A stretch of 64,000 nucleotides of DNA from Phaeotremella fagi (GCA_001599715.1 BCHU01000008.1:1240001-1304000), one strand, 5' to 3'. Shown: positions 1 to 11,970, numbered from the stretch's first letter. Numbers and translations: made by a program. Notes: generated by a model not told the origin, from the sequence alone.

Positions 1-1245
1 AGACAGGTTCAGAACGATCGTCAAGAGGAAAATCGACGTCGGAGAGCTTTCGTGACGGAGCTTACTGATGGTAGTGCCGGAGCTTCATCTTCGGGGAGGA
101 ATGGGAGACAGAACGAAAATGAAGTTAGTGGAAGTGGATTCAATACTCCAAGGGAAGATGTTGATGAACCAACTGCCGCGTGAGTTTTAACTTCTTTCTT
201 CAAAATCAAAAGCTCACCTGGTTGTAGACGTCACGCAGCTCTTCTATCAAGAGTTTCAATGTTGGTTTCAGATTCTGCTGTCAAACTTTCATCCTTTAGA
301 TCAGCAGTTCGACAATATCGTCAAAACGAATCAGGAGCTAAAGACATGATTGATACTATCTTCAACGTCCTCGATAGAGATGTGGAAAGTACCGTTGGTG
401 TGGTTAGAGAGATTGCGAATTTATTTGAAAATGAAGGTGAAAAAGATAAGAGAGCTGCTGTGCTGGAAACATTGAATGGATTTAGAGCTGAGGTGGGTTA
501 ATGAATTTGACTCAATGGTTATCATTACTTACTTACTTGCTTATAGCAACAAGAACAATTCCCTTCGTTAGGTGGACCTTCAACTGGGGATTACGCAAAC
601 ATCGCCGCAGGACAGATCCTATTCGCGAAAAGGGCAACTCAAACCTCAAGTCGTGGAGGAACATCTCGAGCAGTATGGGACAGAGTTGAAGCTGCCGCTG
701 CTTCCCATCCAATCAATCGCCCAACACATCCTAGCAAAGCAACCAACGCCCGTCAAGTCCCCGGAGCGATTTCCTTCCCTGCTCTCCAATCCTCCTCATC
801 CACCTCCGCTACTCCAAGATCTAACGTCCATTCAACACCATGGGCCGGTGGTGGAGGTGGTGGCTCGACATCTAAATCACCAAGTGTGTTGACAGGTCCT
901 ATCATCCGTTCAGTCAATTATCCTGTTCCCCCCACCAAATCTAAACCACTCAATAACACTTCTTTCCCTTCACTCCCAACTTCCACTAATAGGGGCATGA
1001 CCACCACCGAGAAACAGAAATTGTTTAGTAAACCCACACCTAGGGATGAGAGTATCAGACGAATCACTGGGAATTCGGGGAGTGGTAGTGCGGCTCCAGT
1101 AGCTAATGGTTGGGGTGGAGTTGAGAGATTAGAGATTAACGATGATGCTGGGGAGGTTGCGGGGACGGAGAACGTTGTTCAACCAAGTAAGAAGAAAGGT
1201 AAACAGAAACAATTGCTTTTTGCGGTTAGTGCCAGACCTGGATAA
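1..1245 (+). CDS. HEL2: HEL2/ZNF598-type E3 ubiquitin ligase, C-terminal part (5' end outside window)
   Basis: Family role: Hel2/ZNF598 marks collided ribosomes by ubiquitinating 40S proteins and starts ribosome-associated quality control in the cytoplasm. Seen here: three exons (1-179, 228-492, 547-1245) join in one frame and end at a TAA. The middle exon encodes a helical block (FRSAVRQYRQ, then VVREIANLFE) followed directly by EQFPSLGG. This 'FR..V..YR / REIA.LFE / PSL' order is what I know from the C-terminus of fungal Hel2 proteins. Further on are a second FPAL motif, low-complexity Ser/Pro/Gly stretches and a basic Lys-rich end. The RING and zinc fingers that would prove the call lie upstream of the window. 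It could in principle be another protein that shares this C-terminal block. The first visible codon is not the start. Confidence 0.62.
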
Positions 1246-1335
1246 AAAGTTGGTTGTCCATATATGAAATTATCTTGATCAATCAATGCATTGTCTTATC
1301 TATCAACGAGTCTAGTCCAACGGACCGAGTTTTTT

Positions 1336-1380
1336 GATTCTAATAGACATTTCCTGATTCTAATAGACATTTCCTGATTC
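1336..1380. repeat. 20-bp tandem duplication across a stop codon
   Basis: The unit GATTCTAATAGACATTTCCT occurs twice in direct tandem (1336-1355 and 1356-1375), followed by a partial third copy (GATTC). The duplication lies over the last codons and the stop of the HAD phosphatase on the minus strand. One unit contributes the final residues and the TAG; the other falls in the 3' UTR. Confidence 0.9.
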
Positions 1381-2424
1381 AGTCAACACTTCTTTGACTG
1401 CTTTACCGGCGACTACTTCTTGTACATGTTTTAAGACGTCGTTGCTACGGTTTTCAGTCAGGTCTGTCTTGTTTTAACGAGGATGAATGAGGTGAACTTA
1501 CAAATCAACGAATGGGACATGAGGGATATGTTCTCTTTTACAATAAGCCATCAAATCCGAATCACCATTTTCCATCTCTTTGGTGAAAAGTAAATCGGCG
1601 TGTTTAGCAGCGGACATATCTGATTAAACACAATTAATCAATCGATCCAATATCTAATAAAAACAGAAAAGCACCCACCAGAAACACCATCACCACAAAA
1701 GAACAAAGTCGGTTGAGAAGGTAAATCACGGTAAGGTAAGATAGCTTTTGATTTATCATGACCGAAACCTGATTCCGGATGTCTATAGATGATTTCCCAA
1801 GTTTTCCCTTCCTTGGATGGATCGGTGAATTCAACGTCGTTCGCTATGATTTCAATTTGATCGGCTTCGGCGGATCCTAGTAATGTCGACAAAACGCCTC
1901 TGATTATTGGTGCCATTCCACTGAAAGTGCAGTTTTGGGGATCAGTGTTGATCGAACTTGGGGATTTGATGTTGTACTTACCTTGAAACGATTATTACAG
2001 GGATGTTGTTTGCTTTACACCAGTAATAGAAATTCTTGAATCCAGGATCTAGATTGATATCTGAACGGGTTAAGGTCATTTGGTTGAAACGTCAACACCG
2101 CAGAACTACAACATTCATCACGTACTCTTCTGTAAAACCTCTTTACATTCTTCAAAAGGATGATGAACGGATTGTAACATTTCTCTGAATGAATCTCTGA
2201 AAGTCATTGAACCGTTAAGGACTTCTTTGTTCATAGCGCGTCTAATACGTCGATCAGTGACTGTTACCTGACAGCAAAAGAACCACCAACCTTTTCTCAT
2301 ATCCAAATCCAAGATTGTCAGTGATGAAATCATTAGAATCTTTGTCTGTTATCGTTCCGTCCCAATCTGATAAAACTACGAATTTGGCTTCTGTATGTAG
2401 CGGCGGGTAAGGTAAGACGGACAT
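1360..2424 (-). CDS. HAD-superfamily phosphatase (PHOSPHO/YNL010W-like)
   Basis: Predicted small-molecule phosphatase of the haloacid dehalogenase superfamily, probably cytosolic; the substrate cannot be told from sequence. The protein opens with MSVLPYPPLH and has HAD motif I SDWDGTITDKD near residue 19 (nucleophile DWD). It then reads LTFRD-like SMTFRDSFREML, SSGMAPIIRG (motif II Ser), and a lysine followed by FFCGDGVSD (motif III/IV aspartates). This arrangement matches the fungal family that includes yeast YNL010W. About five short introns are needed. One uses a GTTGGT donor (about 2249-2297) and is required to keep the conserved stretch EKRRAMNKEVLNGS intact. The start ATG at 2424 gives motif I at the usual distance. 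Length is about 250 residues, normal for the family. The stop is inside a 20-bp tandem duplication. Confidence 0.8.
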
Positions 2425-2854
2425 GGTACTGTTATCAGAAAGTTAATGCACTAAATGATACGCTTATGGTGATTTTCACTTACGCTATATACAAGATGAG
2501 AGTTGAGGAGAGAAATGGGGGAATATGGAGGTGCTTATAACTTTTTAGGGGATATCGTAAATCATACCCACGTGGTTGAAACTATCTCCATCGAAAGATC
2601 AACTACAGCAAATCATGACCTTCAAAGACGATTTATGTAGATACAAAAAGAGGGTCCAACAGATCTATCATTCACGTTACTTCACTCCCCTTCATCCCTT
2701 CTCACCTCACTCAATATATTCATATACAGCAAGTACGAAATCTCGATTCTCTCTCACAACCCCTCAGTCCACCGTGGGAAACCTCAACGCGTCAATCCGT
2801 GTCAATAAATGATTTTCTGAAATTCCAATCCATCCTCTATCAAAACCAAGAAAA
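2425..2854. other. divergent intergenic region (HAD phosphatase / CTF8)
   Basis: About 430 bases between two gene starts pointing away from each other, so it should hold both promoters. The apparent open frame at 2576-2812 lacks an ATG and has no recognisable protein character. I see no clear regulatory motif. Confidence 0.6.
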
Positions 2855-3782
2855 ATGCGTATCCATCTCCCTCTCCATCCCCATCATTTCCTCCCTCAAA
2901 ATTCAACAGCCGGTCCATCCTCTTCACCATTAATCAACTTAGGTGGTGAACTCGTGATAATGGAACTACAAGGTGAATTGAATTGGGAAGGCGATAAATC
3001 GAATGGTGTGGTTGGTGTACTAGGTTTCGATCGACCGGTAAGGTCGCCTTCCTATATGTATCCAATCTAACAGAATGTACAGGATAAACCAACGTTTTAT
3101 CTTGGAGAACATCATCTGTTACATGGTAAAATAACGAGTTTACCTAAACCGTACGCGGTTATTCGGAGGGTTATAGAATCGATTTCCGATGATCAAGGGA
3201 TCGTGGGGGATACTACTGGGATCGAAGGTGATGCAGAAGCAGAGGAGGAGGATGAAGACGAAGAGAAGAAAGATCTGGCGGACACGAAAACTCCTTCAAA
3301 GATGAAATCGAAATCAAACGATGAAGACGATGATGATGAAGAGGAACCACCATTATTCGAAATTAACCATGACATCTTCCCTTCGACTCCACATCTCAAA
3401 TCGAATTTCAATCCTTCGTCTTCGCCCGTTTATCCATCTTCTGCTATGGGCGATTACTCCTCTGAATTAGATATGTCAAGTCCGGCTAGAGGTTTTGATG
3501 TTGATGATTTCGGTTTTGAGAAACGAGAAAGATCAGATGACGAGGATGAGAGTGACGGTGAAGGTGAAAGGAAGAAACGAAGCAAGATCGAGAAAGATAA
3601 GAAGAGTCAGAAGAAGAGTAAAAAAGTTAGAACGAGGCATTACGAGGTCGTTGGGATCGTACGGAAAAAGGTTGTTTTCGCACTGAGGTATGTTGACGAC
3701 AATTATGCCGTTTTCGCGTAACAATACTAATCTCGTCAACAGACCAGAACCGATCGTGACAGCCACGAAATTGCCCGAGTAA
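2855..3782 (+). CDS. CTF8: Ctf8, subunit of the alternative Ctf18-RFC clamp loader
   Basis: Ctf8 works with Dcc1 and Ctf18-RFC in PCNA loading and sister-chromatid cohesion in the nucleus. Three exons (2855-3037, 3083-3687, 3743-3782) give 275 residues. The family core is recognisable: GGELVIMELQGELNW near residue 30, then PTFYLGEHHLLHGKITSLPK after intron 1. The conserved C-terminal strand is VVFALRPEPIV, where intron 2 falls exactly inside the Arg codon of 'LRP'. Between core and C-terminus lies an acidic, Ser/Lys-rich insertion of about 130 residues, making this protein twice as long as yeast Ctf8. The ATG at 2855 is the only one in frame before the conserved block. A tRNA gene follows on the other strand. 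Confidence 0.85.
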
Positions 3783-3923
3783 ATCGACTGAGTTTCTTCT
3801 CATCAATCTACCCAAATTATGTCGTAGCTTTATCATATGCATACATGTAAATCATGTAATATATTGTTTGACACTGAAAAACATCACAAAAAGATATCAG
3901 CTTCGAGTGCATCTTGTAAAATA

Positions 3924-4022
3924 TGCCTCAGCTGTGGTTCGAACACAGGACCCTTCGCTAGGGTAAAGAATATGAGAAAGTTCGCTTACGAAACGAAAGC
4001 GCTACCACTACGCCACAGAGGC
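3924..4022 (-). tRNA. tRNA-Thr(CGU) with a 27-nt intron
   Basis: The minus strand folds as a complete cloverleaf. Acceptor GCCTCTG pairs with CTGAGGC (one T-T mismatch at 6-67). The D stem is GCGT/GCGC, the anticodon stem TTCGT/GCGAA with loop TTCGTAA, the variable loop GGGTC, and the T arm CTGTG-TTCGAAC-CACAG. Discriminator is A. Anticodon CGT reads ACG (Thr). The sequence fits only if 27 nt are removed after position 37, the standard place for eukaryotic nuclear tRNA introns. The duplicated AGCGAA at both ends of the intron is what makes the splice boundary visible. Mature length is 72 nt without CCA. It sits about 140 bp downstream of CTF8 and is transcribed towards it. Confidence 0.88.
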
Positions 4023-4256
4023 AAAAGGTTCTGGAGGAAGGGGTTTTGCATTTGGCTACATTTGTGAAGCAACAAAAGGAAAACCCGGTTTTTCATTTCC
4101 CAACCCTCACTTGAATGGCACAGTGCTTGGGATCAGAGAGATGGCAAAATATTGATAGCTATTGCATTACGTTTGAATCTAACACAACGATACTTCATAC
4201 ATCCGTCTGACTAACATCAACCCTCAATCACAAACACATCGACAAACGAAGTATCT

Positions 4257-6642
4257 CTAGATCTCCCTAGACTCATCAACGTTGACAATGAAATTGGCGA
4301 ACCATCGAACTTGCTCGACGAAGGTATCAGCGGGCTGAATTACCGGATCAGTATACAGAACCTGATAGTTGTACAAAAAACTCACCATGTGTTCGTCGAC
4401 AGTGTGGACACCGTTGAAACTTGCGTTCTCTTGATAAGCGAATCGATAGATATTACGGGTGAGGTTCCAGTAACGTTTAGTGTCGGTGTTCTACGATTCA
4501 TCAGATATGGATATTACATTGTGGAATTAGGAAGTGACTTACACCAGTGGAGATGGATGGAGCCATTTCTACTGTTCTTGCAGCTTCCTCAGCACTTGTG
4601 TAAGCAGCTGGTCGAGTGGCATAAACGCTCTTAACGGTTCCAGCTAATAATCGCCATGCTGGACTATCGATTGTGAAAGGAGAAACCGGAGCGGGGTTGA
4701 GACTGATGAGGGTCAGTTGGGGTTGTTGACCATTAGCAGAGAGCAGAGGAGACTTACTGAGAATTGTATGCCTCAGAGATGACTACTTTACCAGCTTTAG
4801 CTGCTGTTGAATGCATTGGACAGTCTTTAATTTCAACATCTTCACCAAAGGCTTCTAGTGCAAGGTTGTATTTCTTGGCTACGGGTGATAGGGTCTTGAT
4901 GATGTGGTTTTGAAGTTCTTCGACTGACGAAGCCAAACTGATACGGTGGTTGACTACAGCAGCAACGACTTCGGGCTAAAAGCATGGGTTAAGTCACGGT
5001 CGAAATGTAGTTGAGACCGCTTACCAAAGCATTAACCTTCACACCACCGTTGATGATATCAATAGCTTGAGTGGTAGAAACCATAGCCTTTCCCATTCCT
5101 TTAGGTAAAGTTCCATCCTCATAACTACCCTCAATAAACCATTCTTCCAATTGTTTCAAAGCCTTCTTATCGACTTTACCAGATTTAACAGCTAACGAAT
5201 CGGTAACTTTTCGAACTGCTTTTTCGAGGTATCCGGGGATTTTTGGTGAATAATCAGCAGCACAGGAGAGATAGGTGACGAGTGGTGAATCTGGGTTCAA
5301 GTAGGGGACGTGAGGGTTTTTCTCCATTTCCGCGATTAAGAGTGAAATGAATCCGATACCAGTGTGAACTGGGGGTACTGATGAGTGACCACCAAGAGTT
5401 TCGACTTTGATTTCAACATCGAGATAACCTTTTTCGGCGACAGCTGGTCCAGCGTAAACCTAATACCTGGATGAGTTTGATGTTTGACAACTGTATTATA
5501 AACCACTCACTTGACCCCAAAGTTCGTTAAGTCCACTACCTTCGTCAACGAGCATGGCGATAGAGTCTTTGCCGTATTTGGCTTCAATCCATTGACCAAG
5601 ATGATAAGCTCCCTATAGACATATGTCAGAGATTGATCAAAAGTAAATATCAAAAGAATACGAACCACCTTTCCACCGGTCTCTTCATCAATACCAAATG
5701 CTAAAATAACAGTACGGGTGGGTTGGAATTTACCGGATTCGAGTAACAATTCCACGGCAGATCTCGTGGGATGTGAGATTTACTTCTCATGGAAAAAAGA
5801 GCACAACTTACAAAGCACCGATTGTTCCAGATTTGTCATCGGAAGAACCACGACCCCAAATGAGTTCTCCGTCGTATTCTCCACCGTATGGATCGTGAGA
5901 CCACTGGGATCGAGTGGCGTTGAGAACTGGAACGACATCTATGAGATTTGTTAGTTCAGTTGATTGGTGTCTTGGAATGACAGATCTACCTTGGTGACCG
6001 GTTAGGAGTAATGGTTTGAGAGTTGGGTCAGAGCCTTGCCATTCATATACCAAAGCGTGTGTGACGACTCTGGTACGAGTCAAGTGCTCGTGGCTAGTGG
6101 AGCGTTAGTGATGCTCATATCACTGTGGAACAACTTACACAAGAGGGAAAGCGGTTTCAAGGTCTGATATTGACTGTCAGCTTTAGAACCAAGACTTTTG
6201 AATTGACACACATACAATCAGCAAACTTGTAGAACACTTCCCAACGAGTGTCTTCACCAATTGGACCCATGACATCGAAGATCTCGGTAGGGATCTTGAC
6301 AGCGTCACTTAACCAATTAACGATCCTCATCTTCTGACCCTTGACAACAGAAGACACATCGAAGCTCGAGGGAGTAAGCGGATCAGCCTGAGCACAAAGT
6401 GATTTACTGTATGCGCTGGGAGTTGATGAAGATTGGAATGGGAGCGATAACGGTGAGACATCTGGGACGACGTATGGAAGTGAGAAGAGTAAAGTTAAGA
6501 GCACGGCTGTGATCGGTTTACGCCAGACATTTCTTTTGGCAGGTGGTACAGCTTCAGCTGTAGGTAAGATCGTCTTTTCACTGATACCCATGTTGTGTTG
6601 ATTCGTTTGAGTTAAGGTGTGAGAACGAATCTTTGGTAGCAT
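4257..6642 (-). CDS. CPS1: carboxypeptidase S, M20 family, vacuolar
   Basis: Zinc carboxypeptidase of peptidase family M20A that releases C-terminal amino acids from small peptides in the vacuole. The N-terminus has one hydrophobic segment (ITAVLLTLLFSLPYVV, about residues 44-60), as in type II membrane-anchored yeast Cps1. M20 motifs appear in order: TGHQDVVPV (metal His and Asp), GRGSSDDKSG (bridging Asp), GIDEETGG (catalytic Glu and ligand), a dimer-domain His region, then NTDTKRYW-type C-terminal block read from the exons near 4480-4510, and finally VEQVRWFANF near the stop. Many short introns interrupt the gene; total length is about 580 residues. Two starts are possible: ATG at 6642 or the in-frame ATG 17 codons later (MGISEK). 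I give the longer form. Divergent from the coiled-coil gene at 7391. Confidence 0.85.
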
Positions 6643-7390
6643 ATCTTTTGAATAATATAGCTGGATTCAGAAATATCGGTGCTCCCGACCACGCCGATGT
6701 CCGATGTGGGGTATGGCGATTTTAACACGTCATTCTGAGATAGATTTTGTGGTCGTTTAGCAAGGAGCAATGGAGGGAGAAAGAGGTCTGAGGTTGAGGT
6801 GTGGAGTATGATGACTGTCTAGAGGCTCTGTGCTTTACTTGCTTGTTGGTTGTGAAGTTTACAAGCGAGGAGCGAGATTTCTCAGATTACGCACTTCCTA
6901 CTACAAAGAGATCACTGGTTGCCACATCCTCCAACATACGCTGCTATTCCATTCACGATTTACTTTCTATAAGCTAAACGCAAAAGATCGTTAAAGATTA
7001 CGTTCTTGAACTGGTAGACGCCTTGAGCTGAATGGTCTCCCTTCAGAAGTTCAAAGTGCCACTCTCACGCGACTTCTTTTGATTTTCCTCCAAATGGTGG
7101 CTGGCCATTCCGATTATATTCATGTCTCATCCGATGGTCTCTCTCCATGTTCAACAAGTTACAAAGCATCAAAAAATGGAGTAATCATCACGTGAAAGCT
7201 GAGCCAGAAGATGTCTGGATGTCAACGAAACCATATTGGATTGTTTCGCCAAGGAATCATATTTCCATTTTAGCAAACTTCAGCATTTCACTGTTGCCAG
7301 TAGTATTAACAGCATTTCACCAATCGTTATTGGAATGAACGGCTGATAGGTCTCACACCTTCATTTTCCTTACTTCCATCATCAGCATCA
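6643..7390. other. divergent intergenic region
   Basis: About 750 bases between the starts of CPS1 and the coiled-coil gene, expected to hold both promoters and 5' leaders. The stretch around 7008-7070 has a tRNA-like D-arm string but no closing acceptor stem. Nothing else stands out. Confidence 0.55.
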
Positions 7391-10300
7391 ATGTCTCGAC
7401 CAACATTCTCATCCCGTCCGACTACGACAACACTTCTCTCTGGGACTTCTTACAGTTCCTCAGATAGACCTTCGACGATATCGACCAACTTGACGACACC
7501 TGATTTATCTCGAGATATCAAAGGTGACAATTTATTCCATCCCATGCCAGAGGTGTATGAAGATCATGAAGATGGAGCTATAGACCCCTCGAAATTAGGA
7601 CGAGGTCCAAGTGTTAAAGATAGAGCCAATCGATATGAACAACAAACTCTAGCTTCCCCTTCGACATCGAGACCACTTCCTCAACCGTCGATGACTGTGG
7701 GGACTACTCCACCACTACGCATCTCTAAATCTCGAGTCTCGACTCCCACACAAGGCCATAGAATTCCAGTACCTTCCACAGCACCAGTTCGCCGTATGAC
7801 AAACAAGTATCATACCGAAGGAGGTTCACCCCCGTCCAGAACGAAGAGTAGGAAATCACCTGAATTGAAACGAGGTTCGGGATCAGCTAAAAAGATGATC
7901 CAACAATGGGAGAGTCTACCTACTACTCCTGCTGGTCAAGAACGATCGACACCGAAGTTTAGGGGTAACACCAACCCTCGACCTAGAGTTATGAGTCGGG
8001 ATTATTTGGATCAAAAACCCTTGCCTTTACCTTCACCAAACTCTCGACCTGTTTCTCATCCATCTGGTCAGTCCCCCGTCAAACGACCTTACACCCCACC
8101 TAGATCCATGTCGATGGATGATAAACCCCTGCCTCTTCCGACAGCTACTACCATCCCCGCAGCTTCTTCACCTCGATATTCACCTGGTTCGAACTATCAC
8201 GCTTCACCTTCAAGAACTTCATATGTTCCATCGCCGTTACAGCATCTTCAAACACCAACGCAATCCAACACGAGGAAACGCTCCGCAACTCTTACACAAT
8301 CACCGTCAAACTATTCTTTATCCCCTAGTCCATCAGGGGAAAAGAGAAAGAAACAAGGCGGTAGATCACCTTTGAAGGAGATCATTGGTGTTTTCGGTGG
8401 AGGTATACAAGAATGGGGTAGAAAAGTTAGAGGTAAAGGGAAAGAAAAGGACTGGGGTGGACATGATAGGATCAGAATGAATTTGGATGATGATGAATGG
8501 GACAATGGGAGACAGAGGGTTGGAACCAATGGTCTACCGGGCGGTATTGTTTACAGTGATCGTATGGGGGACATGGAGATGGATGGGAAGGGTGGTTTGA
8601 ACGATTCATCGGTATGTCTCTGAAGTTTGACAAAGATACTAATTTCAATTAGGTCATTCGAACTTCACCTATCATGTATCTTGTACCGACCCCATGCTCC
8701 TCCTTATCATCTTGGGGTTCATGGCTACCCTCATACGCTTCTCTGACATCAACAACACTCAGTGTGACTTATTGTCCACTATTTCCTAATCCTTCCTCTG
8801 GCCACTCAACCCCTAAAAGGATATTCTCGGGTAACGGTCCCGTAACTGGACCAGCTGTTACGTATGGATCCATACCAATTCCTCAAGCAGGTAGTGTACC
8901 AGACGTGGAACTTGCAATGAGGGAATGTATCGAAGTGAGGAGTCTTCGAAGGGACGAGGTCAAAGGAAGAGGTGTACCTGGTGTACCTGAAGGTGTTGGT
9001 ACTGAAGTCTTGGAAATGGTATGGACAGATGGTAGTAAACGCTACATAGGTGTTGAGGGGGTAGGAGGTAGACTTGGTTGGGTCAGCGCCATCTGGTGAG
9101 TTCACATTTGATGACTCTTGTTAAACTTTTCAAAGGGATGTTCTACTAGCTTGCAAATCGACACAACCTTTGACTCTACCACCGCCATCTCCCGTCGTTA
9201 CCCTTGGAAGAAATGTACCGACAGGCCAAGTAAATCCTCAATCATACCTCACTGGTACGCAGGCAAGGGCAGAGTTATCAGATTTTAAGACCCGTCTAGC
9301 GGATCTTGAAGCCAAGACTGCTGTAGCCTCACAAACTGCAAGTTCAGCGCCACCTGTTCAAAAAGTTGGGGACACTTGGGTGGCAGCCAGTGCACTCGGT
9401 GCTAGTGATGTAGGGATGGAAAGACGAAGTTCAGCGGATGCGCTGCGAGACAGCGTTCAAAGGATGTTCGATATCGGACCAGATCCATTCATTGAACATT
9501 CCTCTGAAAAGATGGGCCCGGTTCCAACCGGAGTTGTATCTCATTCAGTCGATCATAGTGATACGTGGCAACCCAAGGACGAAAAAGAATTGTCCATCTT
9601 TTCAAGAACTCTATCACACCGTACTGTCAGGTCAGGAGGTCCTGTTATCGAAACAGCAAGTGAGATAGAGAGGGTTAACGGATTTCCAAAATCAGATTCT
9701 ACTTTGTCCTTCGATCCTAATGATCTCAATCCATCAAGATCAGCTAGTCAAGTTAGAAGAGCGTCTACAGTCTTGGGTGGATCGGAAGAACCAACGAAAC
9801 GATATGGTCCTGGTAAAATTATTCCTATGCCTATGCCCGTTTTGGAGGAACGACCATCAGACGTTTCCTATACCGATCTGTCTCATCCTAAACCATTACC
9901 AGCTCTGACACACATCAGCCACGTCACCTTCCCAAAACCAACAGTTGGTGGTCAAAGAATGATGACTTCGATTGAAGAGTCTTCATCGGGTTCTTCAAAT
10001 GATCACGGAACTGGAGAGAGTTTATCGGGCACAGGTAATACTAGTACATCAAGCGTAACCTCTGTTTCCATGACGGATCCAACTGTGATCGCAAAATTAG
10101 ATTCTCACACAACTGAACATGGAACGATATCGAAACAAGTTGATAATGTTCAAGTCGATATTCGTCGGATGATTGGAAGTATTCAAACATTGGTTCAACA
10201 GTCCCAACCAGAGGGAAAGACTTTGGAAGTTCCAAAGGTTTTGGAGGATAAACTGTCGTCTATTCAATTGGATATCAAAGGGGTTGAAAACGCCCTGCAA

Positions 10301-11719
10301 TTATCTACTTTGGCAACGAATCGACAACCAGTCACAGAACAAGAGAGCAAGCTTCAAGAAATTCATACTAAACTGGACAACATTGCTCGACTTTGCGAGG
10401 ATGCTTTAGCTAAACAAACAACGTCTGCTCTACCCGTACCCGTACCCTCTACTCCTGTACTACCTTACAAGAAAGATGTCGTGAAAGCTGAATCGGAAGA
10501 GGAGAAGAATGCAGGTCACGAGGTGGCACAGATTATGGCTGATCTTGTAAGTTCTGCCGTGTTGACGAATGTCAATGCTGAGATTTCGTTCACAGACCGG
10601 AAACTCCACCAAGACTTCACCTCGTATTGCCCCATTGCATGTTCTGCAATCTGATCCTGTACCTTCAACCCCCAAACTGGGAGCTGGTCCAGTGATGTCT
10701 GAAGAAGCTACCAAACAAGTGACAGAAGTGTTAACTCTCGTCAAGGAATTACAAGGAGCTCGTGCAGTCCAAACACAGCAAACGACTGATATCGCTCGTT
10801 GTAAGTAAAAATGTAATGTGTTTGAATGTCAACTAACCATCTGACAGATCTCAACGAACTCAACTCCTGGTTAGAGAAATTCGTCATGAACGGAACCAAT
10901 GAACTTTCGGTCATGTCAAAGAAAATTGACACGCTCGTCGGTGGTGATAATAACCCTGAGACCTTGGGTGCACCCGCAGGATTACCCGCTTTGGTGACAG
11001 ATGTCCATTCGATGTTGACGGAGCAGAAACGAAGGAACGAATCTGAGGGATTGGTTGGACAACGTTTAGATGCTTTATTGGGTATGATGGCGGAGGAACG
11101 AGAGAGACATGCCGGACAGCATAACAGTAGGTTTAGTTTGCTTGACTTTTTTGGTGATGCGCTGACGCGGAGCAGTCATGGAGCAGGTGGTTTCCATACT
11201 CGATCGACAGAGACATGAGAATGAGCTGTTGTTGAGAGCTCTGGCGCAAGGTAAGCTACGAGCTTTATTAGCAGTACCTTGAACTGACAATTTGGTAGAT
11301 CTTACAGGCGAGATTCGTGGAGAGAGAATACGCTTCGTCGAGGCGATGCAACAAGCTACATCTGTGAATGTACAATGTAAGTGTTAACGGTATCAAGATT
11401 TGATCAAAAAGCTGATCCAGACCTCAGTGCACGTGGAAGAATTCAAGAAGCTCTTATCAACTGAAGTCAATCGCTCGATGAAAGAACTTGGTCAAATGCG
11501 TGAACAAAGAAAAGCACTCGAACATCAGATCAGTGATTTGTTCGCACTGAAAGCGAAGCATGGCTCGAATAGTGGAGAGAACGTGAGTTGATGATTTCAT
11601 TGTTATTCAGTATGGTCGGTCTAATGGTTTGATAGTCGAGAAGAGGATCAGCGGCACCTACACCAGCTGGACCAGGCCCGTATGGATTGCAGATGACTCC
11701 AAATCGTCCTCAGCATTAA
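7391..11719 (+). CDS. large basic/low-complexity protein with C-terminal coiled coil, function unknown
   Basis: I do not recognise this family. The first exon (7391-8611) encodes about 405 residues rich in Ser, Pro, Thr and Arg. It has repeated proline-rich KPLPLP and SRPLPQP strings (possible SH3 ligands) and ends in a basic segment, RSPLKEIIGVFGGG. Exon 2 (8653-9095) contains a compact domain ending in DGSKRYIGVEGVGG, possibly a small beta-rich (SH3/PH-like) fold. Exon 3 (9136-10548) is again disordered, then the protein becomes helical: LEDKLSSIQLDIKGVENAL, LTLVKELQGARAVQTQQT, FKKLLSTEVNRSMKELGQM. This looks like a long parallel coiled coil. Later exons are short. Total is about 1,200 residues. 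The acceptor at 9135/9136, rather than the nearer one at 9149, keeps the frame. The layout suggests a cytoskeletal or polarity scaffold, but that is inference only. Confidence 0.72.
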
Positions 11720-11850
11720 CATTTGAACAAGGTTTTGTAGGATAGTATGGACATTTATTGGGTCGTTGTTCAAGTTGCATAGATCATTTATTATTTTTTA
11801 TCTGTATAATGTATTTTTGGGTTTTGTTTTGAAAGAAATAAAGTCTAACG

Positions 11851-11863
11851 CCGCAATTCTCCG
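11851..11863. promoter_or_regulatory. CGG-N7-CGG motif, copy 1
   Basis: CCGCAATTCTCCG here is the reverse complement of CGGAGAATTGCGG, two CGG triplets in direct orientation seven bases apart. The identical 13-mer recurs at 30026 and 50401. Spaced CGG triplets are the usual target of Zn2Cys6 fungal transcription factors. This copy lies about 80 bases before the ATG of the RnpA-like gene and about 130 bases after the preceding stop. Confidence 0.5.
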
Positions 11864-11937
11864 TGTACGTGATACAGGCGTCCGTTGATCAATCAAGTTC
11901 AACGTTGAATTCGCTTTTAGTCTTCCATCAACCAACC

Positions 11938-11970
11938 ATGAAATGCATACCAAATCCTTTGCAGGAGTAA
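11938..11970 (+). promoter_or_regulatory. overlapping upstream ORF in front of the RnpA-like gene
   Basis: An ATG at 11938 starts a ten-codon frame ending at TAA 11968-11970. It begins five bases before the main ATG (11943) and is out of frame with it, so ribosomes would have to scan past it. The upstream ATG has an A at -3 and the main ATG a G at -3. The arrangement could lower translation of the main frame. Confidence 0.5.

Noticed and set aside
2576..2812. Open frame ahead of CTF8
   Set aside because: No ATG and no conserved content; it is leader or promoter.
3193..3411. Poly-Ser open frame on the minus strand
   Set aside because: It is the mirror of the acidic GAN codon tract in CTF8.
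7008..7070. String like a tRNA-Leu D arm (GAACTGGTAGACGC)
   Set aside because: No acceptor stem closes around it and no T arm with TTC follows at the right distance; either chance or a worn fragment.
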